DNA from: Anastrepha obliqua
Lineage: Eukaryota; Arthropoda; Insecta; Diptera; Tephritidae
Reading direction: 5' to 3'
NCBI RefSeq assembly: GCF_027943255.1
Contig: NC_072892.1
Span: forward strand, 168,534,792-168,598,791
Length of the DNA: 64,000 bases
A program made the translations under genes and the position numbers. Within the stretch, counting starts at the first letter, position 1; each line of letters starts with the position of its first letter. The notes beneath the pieces were generated by a model that worked only from the letters and a program-made list of their open reading frames with translations, made no database searches and was not told the DNA's origin. Shown here in pieces: positions 23,259 to 32,723 of this stretch.

Positions 23259-24487
23259 TTGGGTTGTCTGGAAAGTAATTGCCGATTTTACGTATAGACG
23301 GCGTTGATAATTGTTTTGAACAGCTTGTGGTTATTTATTTTAATTTTTTCTTTTGACAGTTATTAGCTGTCACTTTTAGCTTGCTTTAGAAAAAATTGCG
23401 CGTAATTTTGTTTATTTTTGTTTGTTTGAGGTCAATTTTAATATGGAGCCCACAAAAGAGCATTTTCGTCATATTTTACTTTATTATTTCCATAAAGGAA
23501 AAAGCGCATAAAAGGTTGCTAAAAGAAGGACAGTGCCTTAAGAGAAAAACAGTGTCGAAATTGGTTTATCAAATTCCGTTCTGGAGATTTCTCACTTAGA
23601 GATGGGCCACGTTCAGGTCGGCCAAGTGATGGCGATGAAGACGTTATCAAGGCTTTAATCGAATTGGATCGTCCTGTAACTTTGCGTAAGATTGGAGAGA
23701 AGTTAAATATACCAAAATCAACCGTACATCAGCATATAAAGAGTCTTGGACTGGTAGAAAAGCTTGATATTGGGGCAGCACATGAATTGAAAGAAATTCA
23801 TTTAGCAAACCGAATCAACGCTTCCTATATGCATCTTAAACGCAATGAAGTCGATGCGTTTTTTAAGCGGATTATCACTGGTGATGAAAAATGAATTGTC
23901 TGCAATAACGTCAATCGAAAACGATCATGGTCCAAGCATGATGAAGCGCCACAAACCACTTCAAAGGCTGATATTCACCAAAAGAAGATTATGCTGTAAG
24001 TTTGGTGGGACTGGAAGGGTGTGGTTTATTTTGAGCTGCTTCAAAGGAACCAAGCGATTAATTCGGATGTATACTGCCAACAATTGGACAAATTGAATAC
24101 AGCCATCAACGAGAAGCGACCACCAGAATTGATCAATCGTAAAGGTTTCATATTTCATCAGGACAACGGTAGACCGTATACAACTTTGGTCACTCGCAAA
24201 AAACTGAGACAGCTTGGCTGGGAACTTTTGATGCATCCACTCTATAGACCTGACCTTGCACCACTCCTTAAATGGTAAAACTTTCGGCAATGACGAGGCT
24301 ACAAAATCGCACTTATTTCAGTTTTTTGCAAATAAAGACCAGAAGTTCTATGAGCGTGGAATAATGAATTTGCCCGAAAATTGTCAAGAATGGAAAATCA
24401 AAAAATTATTAAAGTTCATTCTAAGTTTTAATAAAAATGTATTTACTTTCTTTTAAAACATTGGCAATTTCTCTTCGGACAACCCAA
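23259..24487 (+). mobile_element. mariner element with both ends (1229 bp), plus strand
   Basis: The left end TTGGGTTGTCTGGAAAGTAA and the reverse complement of the right end, TTGGGTTGTCCGAAGAGAAA, form terminal inverted repeats continuing into TTGCC. Flanking TA dinucleotides at 23257-23258 and 24488-24489 fit Tc1/mariner target duplication. The interior carries one degraded DD34D-type transposase. Confidence 0.9.
23441..24430 (+). pseudogene. mariner transposase pseudogene (possibly cecropia-like)
   Basis: It starts with MEPTKEHFRHILLYYFHKGK, followed by stops and frameshifts. A second block has LRDGPRSGRPSDGDED-like sequence and ITLRKIGEKLNIPKS-type helix-turn-helix. The first Asp is in IITGDEK (about 23885), where the usual Trp codon has become TGA. 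The second Asp is in GFIFHQDNGRPY (about 24160). The third should follow RPDLAP near 24255, but about 30 bases are deleted so APSD is lost and the frame changes to SLNGKTFGNDEATKS. Motifs resemble the cecropia-type mariners; this subgroup call is tentative. Confidence 0.85.
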
Positions 24488-24619
24488 TATAATATTATAG
24501 ATTAATAAATTTTTAAAATCAAAAAATTTCAAAAAAAAACCTTTGTATATGTTTAGTCAATGAATTCATATCTGGACTTCCAGACAGTCAATTTTCTGTG
24601 GCTATGTATCCAGGAATAT

Positions 24620-25410
24620 TATTTTTTAGCCACTGCTAGTTGGTTTTTGCCTTGTGGGCTGGAACGGAATCTTGCTGGAAGTTCCAAAGCTCTCCACTGA
24701 AGAGAGTACTGCTCAACTGCTTCACCACGCCTTCTAAGACATTCTCCTGACACACTTTTACCCCGGTCTTAAGCCTTTTTCCGCGGAAATGAAGGGATGT
24801 GACGCCTTTACAAGACACTCACCACCAAGCCATTACGGAACCGCGGAACCCTTGGGACAACATTTTTGCGTCTTTGGAAGTTTTAGCATAGATTTTGTCG
24901 TTTTGCTTATTAAGAACTTATTCAACAATGAACATTTTCTCAGCTGTGAAAAGAATATTTTAATGACTGTTACCCGCTCGCCACCAAAGAAGCATTTTGC
25001 ATCTGTCGAGTCTAATTTTCTTCAAGTGCGTTGTCAAAAGATGACCAGTTGAGCGACAGAAGGACGGAAGTCTTTCATGGGAAGATCATCTCTAATTAGT
25101 CTTGATATGGATCTCGTCGATGCATTCATTTCCCTGGCCATGATTTTTTGTTTTCTAAGAGTATTTCTGCGAACTCTTTCTCGAACGGCTTTTATGGCTG
25201 CACTGGTTCGAACCACACAAGAACGTCACTTCAGACATTTGGGAAATACGATTCGTCGTGCGTGGGTTTAATTTATGAGTAGACAATGCATACGAACAAA
25301 AGCACAAATAACGGAACTTTTTTCCGTCATTCAAAATATTGTATTTTTTTAATATTTAGTAAAAAAGTTATTCATAAACAAAATTGGAGAATTAATTTTT
25401 TGACACCTTG
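24620..25410 (-). mobile_element. Tc1/mariner DD37D-like (maT-type) element remnant, minus strand
   Basis: The minus strand carries the N-terminal block MVRTSAAIKAVRERVRRN and LRKQKIMAREMNASTRSI (25216-25040). Further on it reads CKGVTSLHFRGKRLKTG, CQENVLEGVVKQL and WNFQQDSVPAHKAKTN (24815-24640). These blocks occur in maT-like transposases in which QQD is the second catalytic Asp. The middle, with the first catalytic Asp, and the C terminus are lost. The right end may be AATTTTTTGACACCTTGTGT near 25391-25413; the left end adjoins the mariner at 24487 and is truncated. Confidence 0.7.
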
Positions 25411-25559
25411 TGTGTAGCAAATAATTTGATAGGAAACTAGCTTATACCCGTGGGTTTCACCCCACATTTCTATCAAAAAGTATGCAATGTAAATAAAACA
25501 ACTTTAACTTTTTTAAGTCAGTTTAGGTATTATTTAAAATGATCGGATATACGACATTT

Positions 25560-25985
25560 TTTGTTATATTATTTTGAGTATAAATAAAAAGGTTTTTCGG
25601 TGCGCCAACTCTGGAGTAGGCTACATATAATTGGCCGTGGGTAAAACATAAGCTAGATTGACTCCTGCTACAGCTAATGATTGTCCCTGAGCTTTATTTA
25701 TGGACATTGCGAAAGCCAGTCTAATAGGAAATTGGAGACGTTTAAAATTGAAAGGTATATCCGTAGGTATCATTGGAATTCTTGGTATGAAAACTTTGTG
25801 GTTTTCAAAATTTCCTGATAAAACCATAGCTTCTATAACATTCGGTAAAAGTTTCGTGATGATTAGCCTTGTGCCATTGCATAAACGTGGAGGATCCAAA
25901 TTACGCAGCATAATTATCATGGCTCCCTTTCTAAAAGCTTTTTGCGAATATAGATATAACAATGGAATGCATCAGCTGTTTTTTG
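25560..25985 (-). pseudogene. Helitron Pif1-type helicase C-terminal fragment
   Basis: The minus strand reads AMIIMLRNLDPPRLCNGTRL, then PNVIEAMVLSGN, PRIPMIPTDIPFNFKRLQFP and LAFAMSINKAQGQSLAVAG. MLLRNL-P--GLCNGTRL and AMTINKAQGQSL are helicase motifs of the Pif1-like domain of Rep-helicase proteins in Helitrons. A single frameshift near 25645 separates GVNLAYV from an alternative frame reading CFTHGQLYVAYSRVGAP, which is the expected end. The replication initiator domain and the rest of the helicase are absent, so this is a 3' remnant. Confidence 0.85.
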
Positions 25986-26404
25986 TTTACATATTTACAG
26001 TGATGGCGATTAAACGATGATTTTATAACTTGTGGTGCACACTGTCAATATTTTCCGCTAGTTAAACTTGCACTTCAGTTTGATGTGTGTTTGCTATTTT
26101 ATTAATTTGGATTATTTCATATTTAATTTCAAAATAAAACTGTTTTAGCTTACATACGTAATCATATAACTTTGAGTGTAATATTTATGTAGCTAAACCG
26201 GCATTATTATCTAGGCATGGCGTAGTTTTTAAAGCATTTTTTTTTAAATAAAATTGATATTTCGCTTAGATTGCTGGACTGTTTACTTACCGATAAAGCT
26301 TTACCAATAAGAGAATGCATTCAATTCAGCAATACCTCTATCGTTGATAATATAAATTCGTTTCTATATCAAATGGTCTAACCCCCATTTTTCTCTAAGC
26401 TCAT

Positions 26405-26935
26405 ATTTTTTCTAGGTGTATTGGTATTCTACCATAAATGCGTCCAGTGATATGCAGTATGAAAAATCCCATTTGTATAGGAGGTGTCACGCCCCATTTC
26501 TAGCTATCACCAGTTTTCATGCAGGTGTTAGGTATTAACCTTATATAATCTCTTACCAAATTTCAGTTGTCTAGCCCAAATACTTCCGGAGATATGGACA
26601 ATGAAAAATCGCATTTATAGGTGCCAAGCCCCCTTTTTCGTTTTTCTCAGTTTTCTTGGAGGTGTTAGGGATTAACCTCATATAACCCCTTCCCAAATTT
26701 CATTGGTCTAGCCTAAATACTTCCAGAGATATGGACTATAAAAAATTCCAGTTGTATGGGAGGTGCCACGCTCCCTTTTTCGTTATACGCAGTTTTTCTG
26801 GCTGTGGTAAGGTTTAATGTCATATAACCCTTTACCAAATTACAGTAGTCTAACGTAAATACTTCCAGAAATACGGACTGTTAAAAATTCCATTTGTATG
26901 GGAGGTCCCACGCCCCCTATATATATCAAAATATT
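26405..26935. repeat. Tandem array, unit about 140 bp, four copies
   Basis: Each unit contains AAATACTTCCAGAGATATGG, GAAAAATTCCATTTGTATGG, GAGGTGCCACGCCCCC and TTACCAAATTTCAGT. The first phrase starts near 26436, 26578, 26715 and 26857, giving spacings of 142, 137 and 142 bp. It lies downstream of the Helitron helicase tail, and a GATCTATAGATACATACATA-type phrase near 27020 follows. It may be a non-coding part of the same or another mobile element; this is uncertain. Confidence 0.8.
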
Positions 26936-27147
26936 TTTTAGCCCATGACCATCGCGATAAGGTATCCAGTTCGTGTTTCAAATTTGGTTACGATCGGTTT
27001 ATGCGTTTAGGACGCAAGTCGATCTATAGATACATACATAATTTGAATTTTATATATATAGATAGATTAAAGATTTGAGATTCTGGATTTTTTTTAATAA
27101 AAAAATTTTTTTTTTATTTTTTCTGCTGCATATGCAGTTTTTTAGAT

Positions 27148-27669
27148 TTAAAGAAGTACTTTGGTCAAATATTCATTTTTTATAGATATGTTTTAGGATT
27201 TTTTTTTTGAAAAAAATAAAATGCGATCGCTTTGTTTTTATACTATGTTATTATTGATATCAAATAGTATACAAAAACAATTTTTTTACATATTTTTTTT
27301 TCGTAGGGTGGCACCAAAGTGGGCGTACATAATCCTTTTTTCAAAAGTCCGCCATTTTGTTATTTTTCAAAAAAATTTCCCATTGTCACACTTGCCAGAA
27401 TGGCAAGCCTACAGAATAATAATCAGTTTAACTTTTTCGTTTCCAATGCACTGAAGACCCAAAATCCTGTTGACAAGCCACCTATCTATTTTTTAAGATG
27501 CTTACTTTGGTGCCACCCTACTACAAAAAATATCTCAAAAAAAAAAAAAAGGTTTTGTATACTATTTGATGCCAATAATAACATACTATAAAATCAGAAC
27601 GATCGCATTTAAAAAAAATCCTAAAAAATGTCTATAAAAAATGCGTATTTGACCAGACTACTACCTTAA
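27148..27669. mobile_element. TTAA-flanked foldback element, arms about 170 bp
   Basis: The left arm (about 27148-27325) reads GGTCAAAT, ATTTTTTATAGA, ATGCGATCG, ATCAAATAGTATACAAAA and GTAGGGTGGCACCAAAGT. The right arm (about 27505-27669) carries the same blocks as reverse complement: ACTTTGGTGCCACCCTAC, TTTTGTATACTATTTGAT, CGATCGCAT, TCTATAAAAAAT, ATTTGACC. TTAA occurs at both outer limits (27148-27151 and 27666-27669). There is no transposase. TTAA target use suggests a piggyBac-type origin, but this is inference. Confidence 0.8.
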
Positions 27670-29092
27670 GTGCGTCCCCTAGTGTAACGGCTGTTCATTT
27701 TTACAATGTCGCGGTACATTTTTGTAACAAACACCACAAAAAAACGTAATAGAGGATTTCACGGGAGCCAGACTAAGAAATAAAAGCGAAAAGTGGCCAT
27801 AGAGCAATAAAAACATTTACAAGTATTTTATTTTTGGAACTTTTTCTGTAGATTGTCAAAATTTCGATAAGAATATAAAAACAAAAACATGTAAAGCAAC
27901 AGCAACCCCTTTGAAAATCAAAAGGCAAAATCATAGCAATCAACTGCTCTAACGAACAAATTCGCTTTGATTCTGACGATGTTTCTGTAGGCCTCGTGTT
28001 TGCTGATTGTGGACAGTAGAGCATACCATACATACATATGTATGTAGCATACGCACACATTCAGTAATATTCTACATTTGACCAATAATTCTGCAATTGA
28101 ATGTCAGTAGTATTTACATTCTTGCTGCTGCTTCCTATTTATACGCTAAGTTGACAAATAATAAATTCCAATATTTACATTTGCCGTAGTTTTTCTATTA
28201 AACTCTCTTTCAAACTTCGTTAACGTATGTAAATACGCGAACATATGCTTCGTTTGTTCCCTCACTCAGCTGACTGACTTGTTGTTTGTGCAAAATAATT
28301 TCAGTCACGGGTTGAGCTGTGCAAGAGAGTAAACTTTTGTTCAAGGCCAATTGTTATTGGATAGAATTTTTCTCCATTTCTTTACCTTTGTAATCCATGT
28401 TGCGTGAACACATCGGAGCTGTTGTTGCTCTCATACATACATACATTCATGCATATACATAAATATTTTCTAACTCTCCGAAAGACTTTTTCTCATCAAT
28501 GAAATTTGCAGTCAACTGTGACTACAGGCATTTGAAACGGTACCAAGTCCTGGCATCTTAGCAGCGCTTTAAAAGTTCGACCTCTGCGACTAAGTTTTGA
28601 ACACAAATACACGATTTTTGTTATTCTTTCATTTATTTTTCAACTTAATGAACGCAATGGCTTACATAAAAAGGATTCCAGTTGAAGCTGGAACTTTTGA
28701 TGCGCTAAAATATCAGAATTCCTTTATTTCGTTAAATATTAGTTTGGGGAAAAAGAAATCCATTATTTTCTCGTTAGATGGCTGTAGCGATCGATATCTC
28801 GTAAAGTATCGATCAAACAATTTAAAGTTTATGTTCATCGTCAAGATGAAATTTCACACTAAACTACATAATTCTTTTGCTGTCTTTTGTTTGTTCCATT
28901 CACTTGTGAGTTACTGTGTGTGTAACACTTTTATGTATCCGTGAATGAAATTTTTATGGTTTCTAAGCGCGACATAAAAAACAGTAAAAACATTAAAGTT
29001 AATTTTCGATTTTTCTGTTTGCTTTTTACAAAAATTAAATTTAGTACCAAAATCGATAAAAATCAATAGATATTTTAAAACTTAAAGCTACC
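27670..29092. other. Unassigned DNA with TATG microsatellites
   Basis: CATA/TATG words occur near 28026-28045 and 28430-28450. The 115-codon frame at 28597-28944 has no recognisable domain and no supporting context, so it is not called. Confidence 0.3.
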
Positions 29093-29860
29093 TTAAGGGG
29101 GGTGGTCTAGAAATTTCAAAACAGCGATTTTTTGTTTTTTCGATATATCTAAAGTAGTATCTCAAGAATATACTGGGAAATTTTCAGGTGGAAATTCCCA
29201 ATATTATAGCTTCTTTTTAGCTAAAAGCATTAACTAGATAGAGAACGCGCTGCTGTACCACAAACTTTAAACTCATTTATCTCCAAAAAAAAAAAACAAC
29301 TATTCAACCGAATCGTCCGAAATTTTAATATGTTGTTCACAACATTAATGGCTATCGCCCGTACTAGAATCATGTAATTATTTCAATTATTTCGTATTTT
29401 TTTTATCAAAAAACTGAAAAAACCGATTTTCAAAGTGCCAAATTCAAAACCGTGCCATTTTGTAAAATTTTTTATTTTTTTTATTCTAGTACGGGGCATA
29501 GCTACAGTCACACTGATTAATAATTTTTTTAGTTTTTTTGTTTCAGATGAATAGAAGAGCCAGCATGGACAACATCGTTTCGGTGCAATTTTTCGGGAGG
29601 CTCAACTTCAGCGCAATTTTTTAAATTGTTTAAATTAAAAACAATTTTTGTTTTTTCATTTTTGTATGTAAAAGAAGTTAAATAAAAAGCATAAGTGGGC
29701 TAATTAAATTAGGGTTATATTGTAGATATCCCCGTATAAATAATATTATTAATGAAATGCATAAAAAAATTTAAATATCGCTTTTAATTTTTTATGGTAA
29801 CAAAAAAAAAACCTGAAAATACCCTAAATTTTCGAGCTATAGATCACCGGGACCCCTTAA
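29093..29860. mobile_element. TTAA-bounded non-coding element, tentative
   Basis: The left end is TTAAGGGGGGTGGTCTAGAA and the right end, reverse-complemented, is TTAAGGGGTCCCGGTGATCT. These ends align after a short indel and share TTAAGGGG with the element at 40890-41624. The interior has no open frame and overlaps the tandem units described at 29575-30410, which repeat the right-end sequence. Boundaries are therefore uncertain. Confidence 0.55.
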
Positions 29861-30410
29861 CAAGATGAATCCTTTTGCTTTATTTTTTGCATAGCGCCTT
29901 TACTTTTTCTGGGAGGCTCAACTTCAGCGCCATTTTTAAAAGTATTAAAATTAAACAAAAAAATTGTTTTTTCATTTTTGTATGGAAAAGAAGTTAAATG
30001 AAAAACCTAAAAAACTTAAATATTGTTTTTCATTTTTTTATTGCACAAAACATGCTTGAAAATACCCCAAATTTTCGAGCTCTAGAACACCGTGACCCTT
30101 TAAAAAGATTAATCTTTTTGCTTTGTTTTTTCCATAGCGGCTTTACTTTTTCCGGGAGGCTCAAGTTCAACGCAATTTTTAAAATTATTAAAATTAAACA
30201 AAAAAATTTTTTTTTTTTCATTTTTGTATGTCAAAGAAGTTAGGCATTTTGTACAAAATTTAAATAAATTAAATTTTTATTGTTAAAAGAATTCCTGGAA
30301 ATATCCTACATTTTTGAGTTCTAGACCACCAGGACTCTTTTTGCTTTTTTTTCCAAAGCGGCCTTACTTTAAAATAATTCCATGTTATGATTTGTTTTGA
30401 TTATTTTTCT
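29575..30410. repeat. Tandem repeat, unit about 245-315 bp, about 3.5 copies
   Basis: The unit starts with GGGAGGCTCAACTTCAGCGC at about 29595, 29911 and 30154 and continues with TTTTTCATTTTTGTATG and AAAGAAGTTAAAT. It ends with ATTTTCGAGCTCTAGA-type, CACCG-GACC and CTTTGCTTT phrases. A fourth unit is represented only by its end (ATTTTTGAGTTCTAGACCAC near 30310). The end phrase equals the right terminus of the TTAA-bounded element at 29860, so the array seems to grow from that terminus. Confidence 0.75.
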
Positions 30411-30906
30411 TGCAGTTTTTTTACTTTTCTTTCTGATTATTTTTCTTGCAGTTTTTCACGGTTCTTTCTGATTATTTTTTTATAGTTTTTTTACTTTTCT
30501 TTCTGATTATTTTTTTAATGCTCATCATTTTTTTATAAAAGTATAACTTATTGTCTAACTTAATCCAATTTTCCAATTTATATTTATAAATTTAATTTAC
30601 AATATAAAAAACAGAAAAATTATAGAGACTTTTCAATAGCAATTCCACGTTTTTAATTTCGAATTTCTATATGGATGTTTCGTATGCAGTTTTATAGCTT
30701 ATTTTAGTCTTTAATTGAGTGCAATGAAGTGCAAAATTGAGTTTACTGGAAAATGCAGTTAATTTTTAAAATATTTTTCTTTATATTTTTCTCCACATAA
30801 CGAATGTACAAAGTTTTTCTTTTTTTTTAATTTTTACTCTCCATTTATAAAAAATAATCAACATTCAAAAAAAGCACAGGGGCATAATCGAAATTGTTAA
30901 AAATGG
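30411..30906. other. T-rich unassigned DNA
   Basis: Short direct repeats of TTTTTACTTTTCTTTCTGAT and TTATTTTTCTTGCAGTTTTT occur around 30400-30510. Nothing else is recognised. Confidence 0.4.
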
Positions 30907-30908
30907 TA

Positions 30909-31713
30909 CACCTAATTCTCCTTTTACACGAATTTTTTGTTACACGAATTTTTTGGGGACGCATCTATCGAATTATGTGAAAACAATTTATGTCAAAAAA
31001 ATATAATACATGTCAAAAAAATTCGTGTAAACAGAGAATTAGGCGAAAACGATATTAAAAAAATGCATGTAAAAAAATTCGTGTAAACAGAGAATTATGT
31101 GAAAGCAATATCAAAAAATGTATGCAAAAAAAATTCGTGTAAATTAGGTGAAAACAATATTAGAAATTCATGTCAAAAAATTCGTCTGAACAGAGAATTA
31201 TGTGAAAACAGTATTAAAAAATTCATGTAAAAAAAATCGTGTAAACAAAGGATTAGGTGAAAACAATATAAAAAAAATTCGTGTAAACAGAGAATTAAAA
31301 GAAAAAATATTAAGAAATGCATGTCAGAAAAATTCGTGTAAGCAGAGAAATAAGAGAAAAAAATATTAAAAAATGCATGTCAAAAAATTCGTGTAAACAT
31401 AGAATTAGGTGAAAACAATATTAAAAATATCTTTAAGAGTTCACTTAAAAATTTATTTCGTGCTTACTTGTTTTAATCCATTAAATATATTATAAGAAAT
31501 AAATTATTAAACGGCGTGAGCAAAATCTACCGTGTCTCAGAGACTTTCCCTGAGAATAATTTAAACGCTTCGTGCATGCGTCGAAAAAACTCACTCTATT
31601 TACTTCATGAGATGCAGAAAAATTCATAAAATATCGAAAATCGTGTTAAAACAAAACAATTCCTGAAAAAAGCATTTTTTACTTTTTAACTTGTGTAAAA
31701 AGAGAATTAGGTG
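30909..31713. mobile_element. MITE (805 bp) whose interior is an array of its own terminal sequence
   Basis: The left end CACCTAATTCTCCTTTTACA and the reverse complement of the right end, CACCTAATTCTCTTTTTACA, are near-identical inverted repeats. TA flanks both sides (30907-30908, 31714-31715). Between about 30960 and 31430 the phrase AATTCGTGTAAACAGAGAAT / TAGGTGAAAACAATATT recurs at intervals of about 40-57 bp. The TTCGTGTAAAC anchor starts near 31022, 31078, 31134, 31181, 31238, 31278, 31333 and 31388. Each internal unit contains the terminal GAGAATTAGGTG and ACACGAATT motifs. No transposase frame is present. The TA duplication suggests Tc1/mariner mobilisation. Confidence 0.85.
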
Positions 31714-31731
31714 TATATACATACACACATA

Positions 31732-32721
31732 GGGGAGATCGGGGGGTCGTGAGACACGGGGGGTCATGAGACACGCTCACAGCCCTGAACTGAAGAGCGC
31801 GGCATCTGTCTGGTATCTGCGTAACTTCTTGCTAGCTTTCAATCATAATATTTACATGACAAATATTTTGTTCATGCAGGTTATTTGTGTGTCCTCATAC
31901 CGCGACTCCACTTGTGTGATTGAAAGTTTTGCTGATAATCGTTTTTGTTGTTTCTTACACTTTGTTGAACAAGCTAATTATAAAAGTGCATGCATCAAAA
32001 CCTTCCTTGGTGAGTAGCCTTTTGACCCACAACAAGAGTTTTGCGTAAATATTAAATGCATCCATAAAACAGTGGCCACATTGAAAATAAAGCAATTGGG
32101 GGGTCGTGAGACAGCGTATTCGGGGGGTCATGAGACATGCTATTTCCGTAATCTAGGAACATTTAATAGTATTCTACTCTGAAGATGAAGACTTTTGTAT
32201 TATCTGCAAAGGTGTAATGCCCAAAAAATTAAACCGAAACAATTCGATTCACTGTAATACTTGCGATAGACCTGTTCACTTGAAATGTGCAAATTTAACA
32301 GCCGGCTATTACACCTGCATCCATTGTGAATCTGATTAATCTAATATTTTCTTTTTCGGATATTCATTGACTTGATTGATTAGGTATATTATTCATATTG
32401 TTCATATGAATTATATTGTAGAAGCCAATATATGCCTTTTTAACGATTGAAATAAAAAATTTTTATAAAATCAGGCCGTTTTCTTTCTGATGAAATTTGT
32501 GTCTCACAACCCCCCGAACATGCGAAAATCCGAAAAAAATGATTTTTGAGCAGGCAGGCAAAACTTAGAGATTTTTCTATAATTTTAAGAAATTAATCTT
32601 TTGTCAAAGTGTTGTTATACTTAATCACAATTAAAAAATTTTAATGTGCAGAAAAATGGATAGGTTATATTATGTTTATGGTCAAAAAACAAAACCCGTC
32701 TCATAACCCCCCGATCTCCCC
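31732..32721. mobile_element. pogo-like DNA element (990 bp), internally deleted, with six subterminal motifs
   Basis: The left end GGGGAGATCGGGGGGTCGTG and the reverse complement of the right end, GGGGAGATCGGGGGGTTATG, are inverted repeats extending to GAGAC. TA lies on both sides (31730-31731, 32722-32723). The motif GGGGGGTCRTGAGACA occurs directly at 31741, 31758, 32098 and 32122, and inverted at about 32500-32515 and 32697-32712. The only recognisable coding remnant is a C-terminal PHD-like finger at 32157-32339; no DDE catalytic domain remains. Assignment to the pogo superfamily rests on the TA duplication and on insect pogo-type transposases carrying such C-terminal fingers. Confidence 0.75.
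32157..32339 (+). pseudogene. PHD-finger-like C terminus of a DNA transposase
   Basis: From 32157 the frame is open to TAA at 32337-32339 without an ATG of its own. It contains FCIICKGVMPKKLN, HCNTCDRPVHLKC and YYTCIHCESD. The cysteine/histidine order is C-x2-C, C-x2-C, H-x2-C, C-x2-C, the ligand pattern of a PHD zinc finger. It lies within a TIR-bounded element and ends shortly before the 3' subterminal motifs, as expected for the last domain of the transposase. The upstream CTAG at 32153-32156 could be a splice acceptor remnant. In a host protein this domain would bind histone tails; here its role is unknown. Confidence 0.75.
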
Positions 32722-32723
32722 TA

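Noticed and set aside
30960..31430. CRISPR-like regular repeat
   Set aside because: Spacing varies from 40 to 57 bp, there are no unique spacers between units, and the array lies inside a TA-flanked MITE in insect DNA.
31766..32017. 83-codon plus-strand frame inside the pogo-like element
   Set aside because: It lacks helix-turn-helix or DDE motifs and starts inside the subterminal repeat; it is probably chance.
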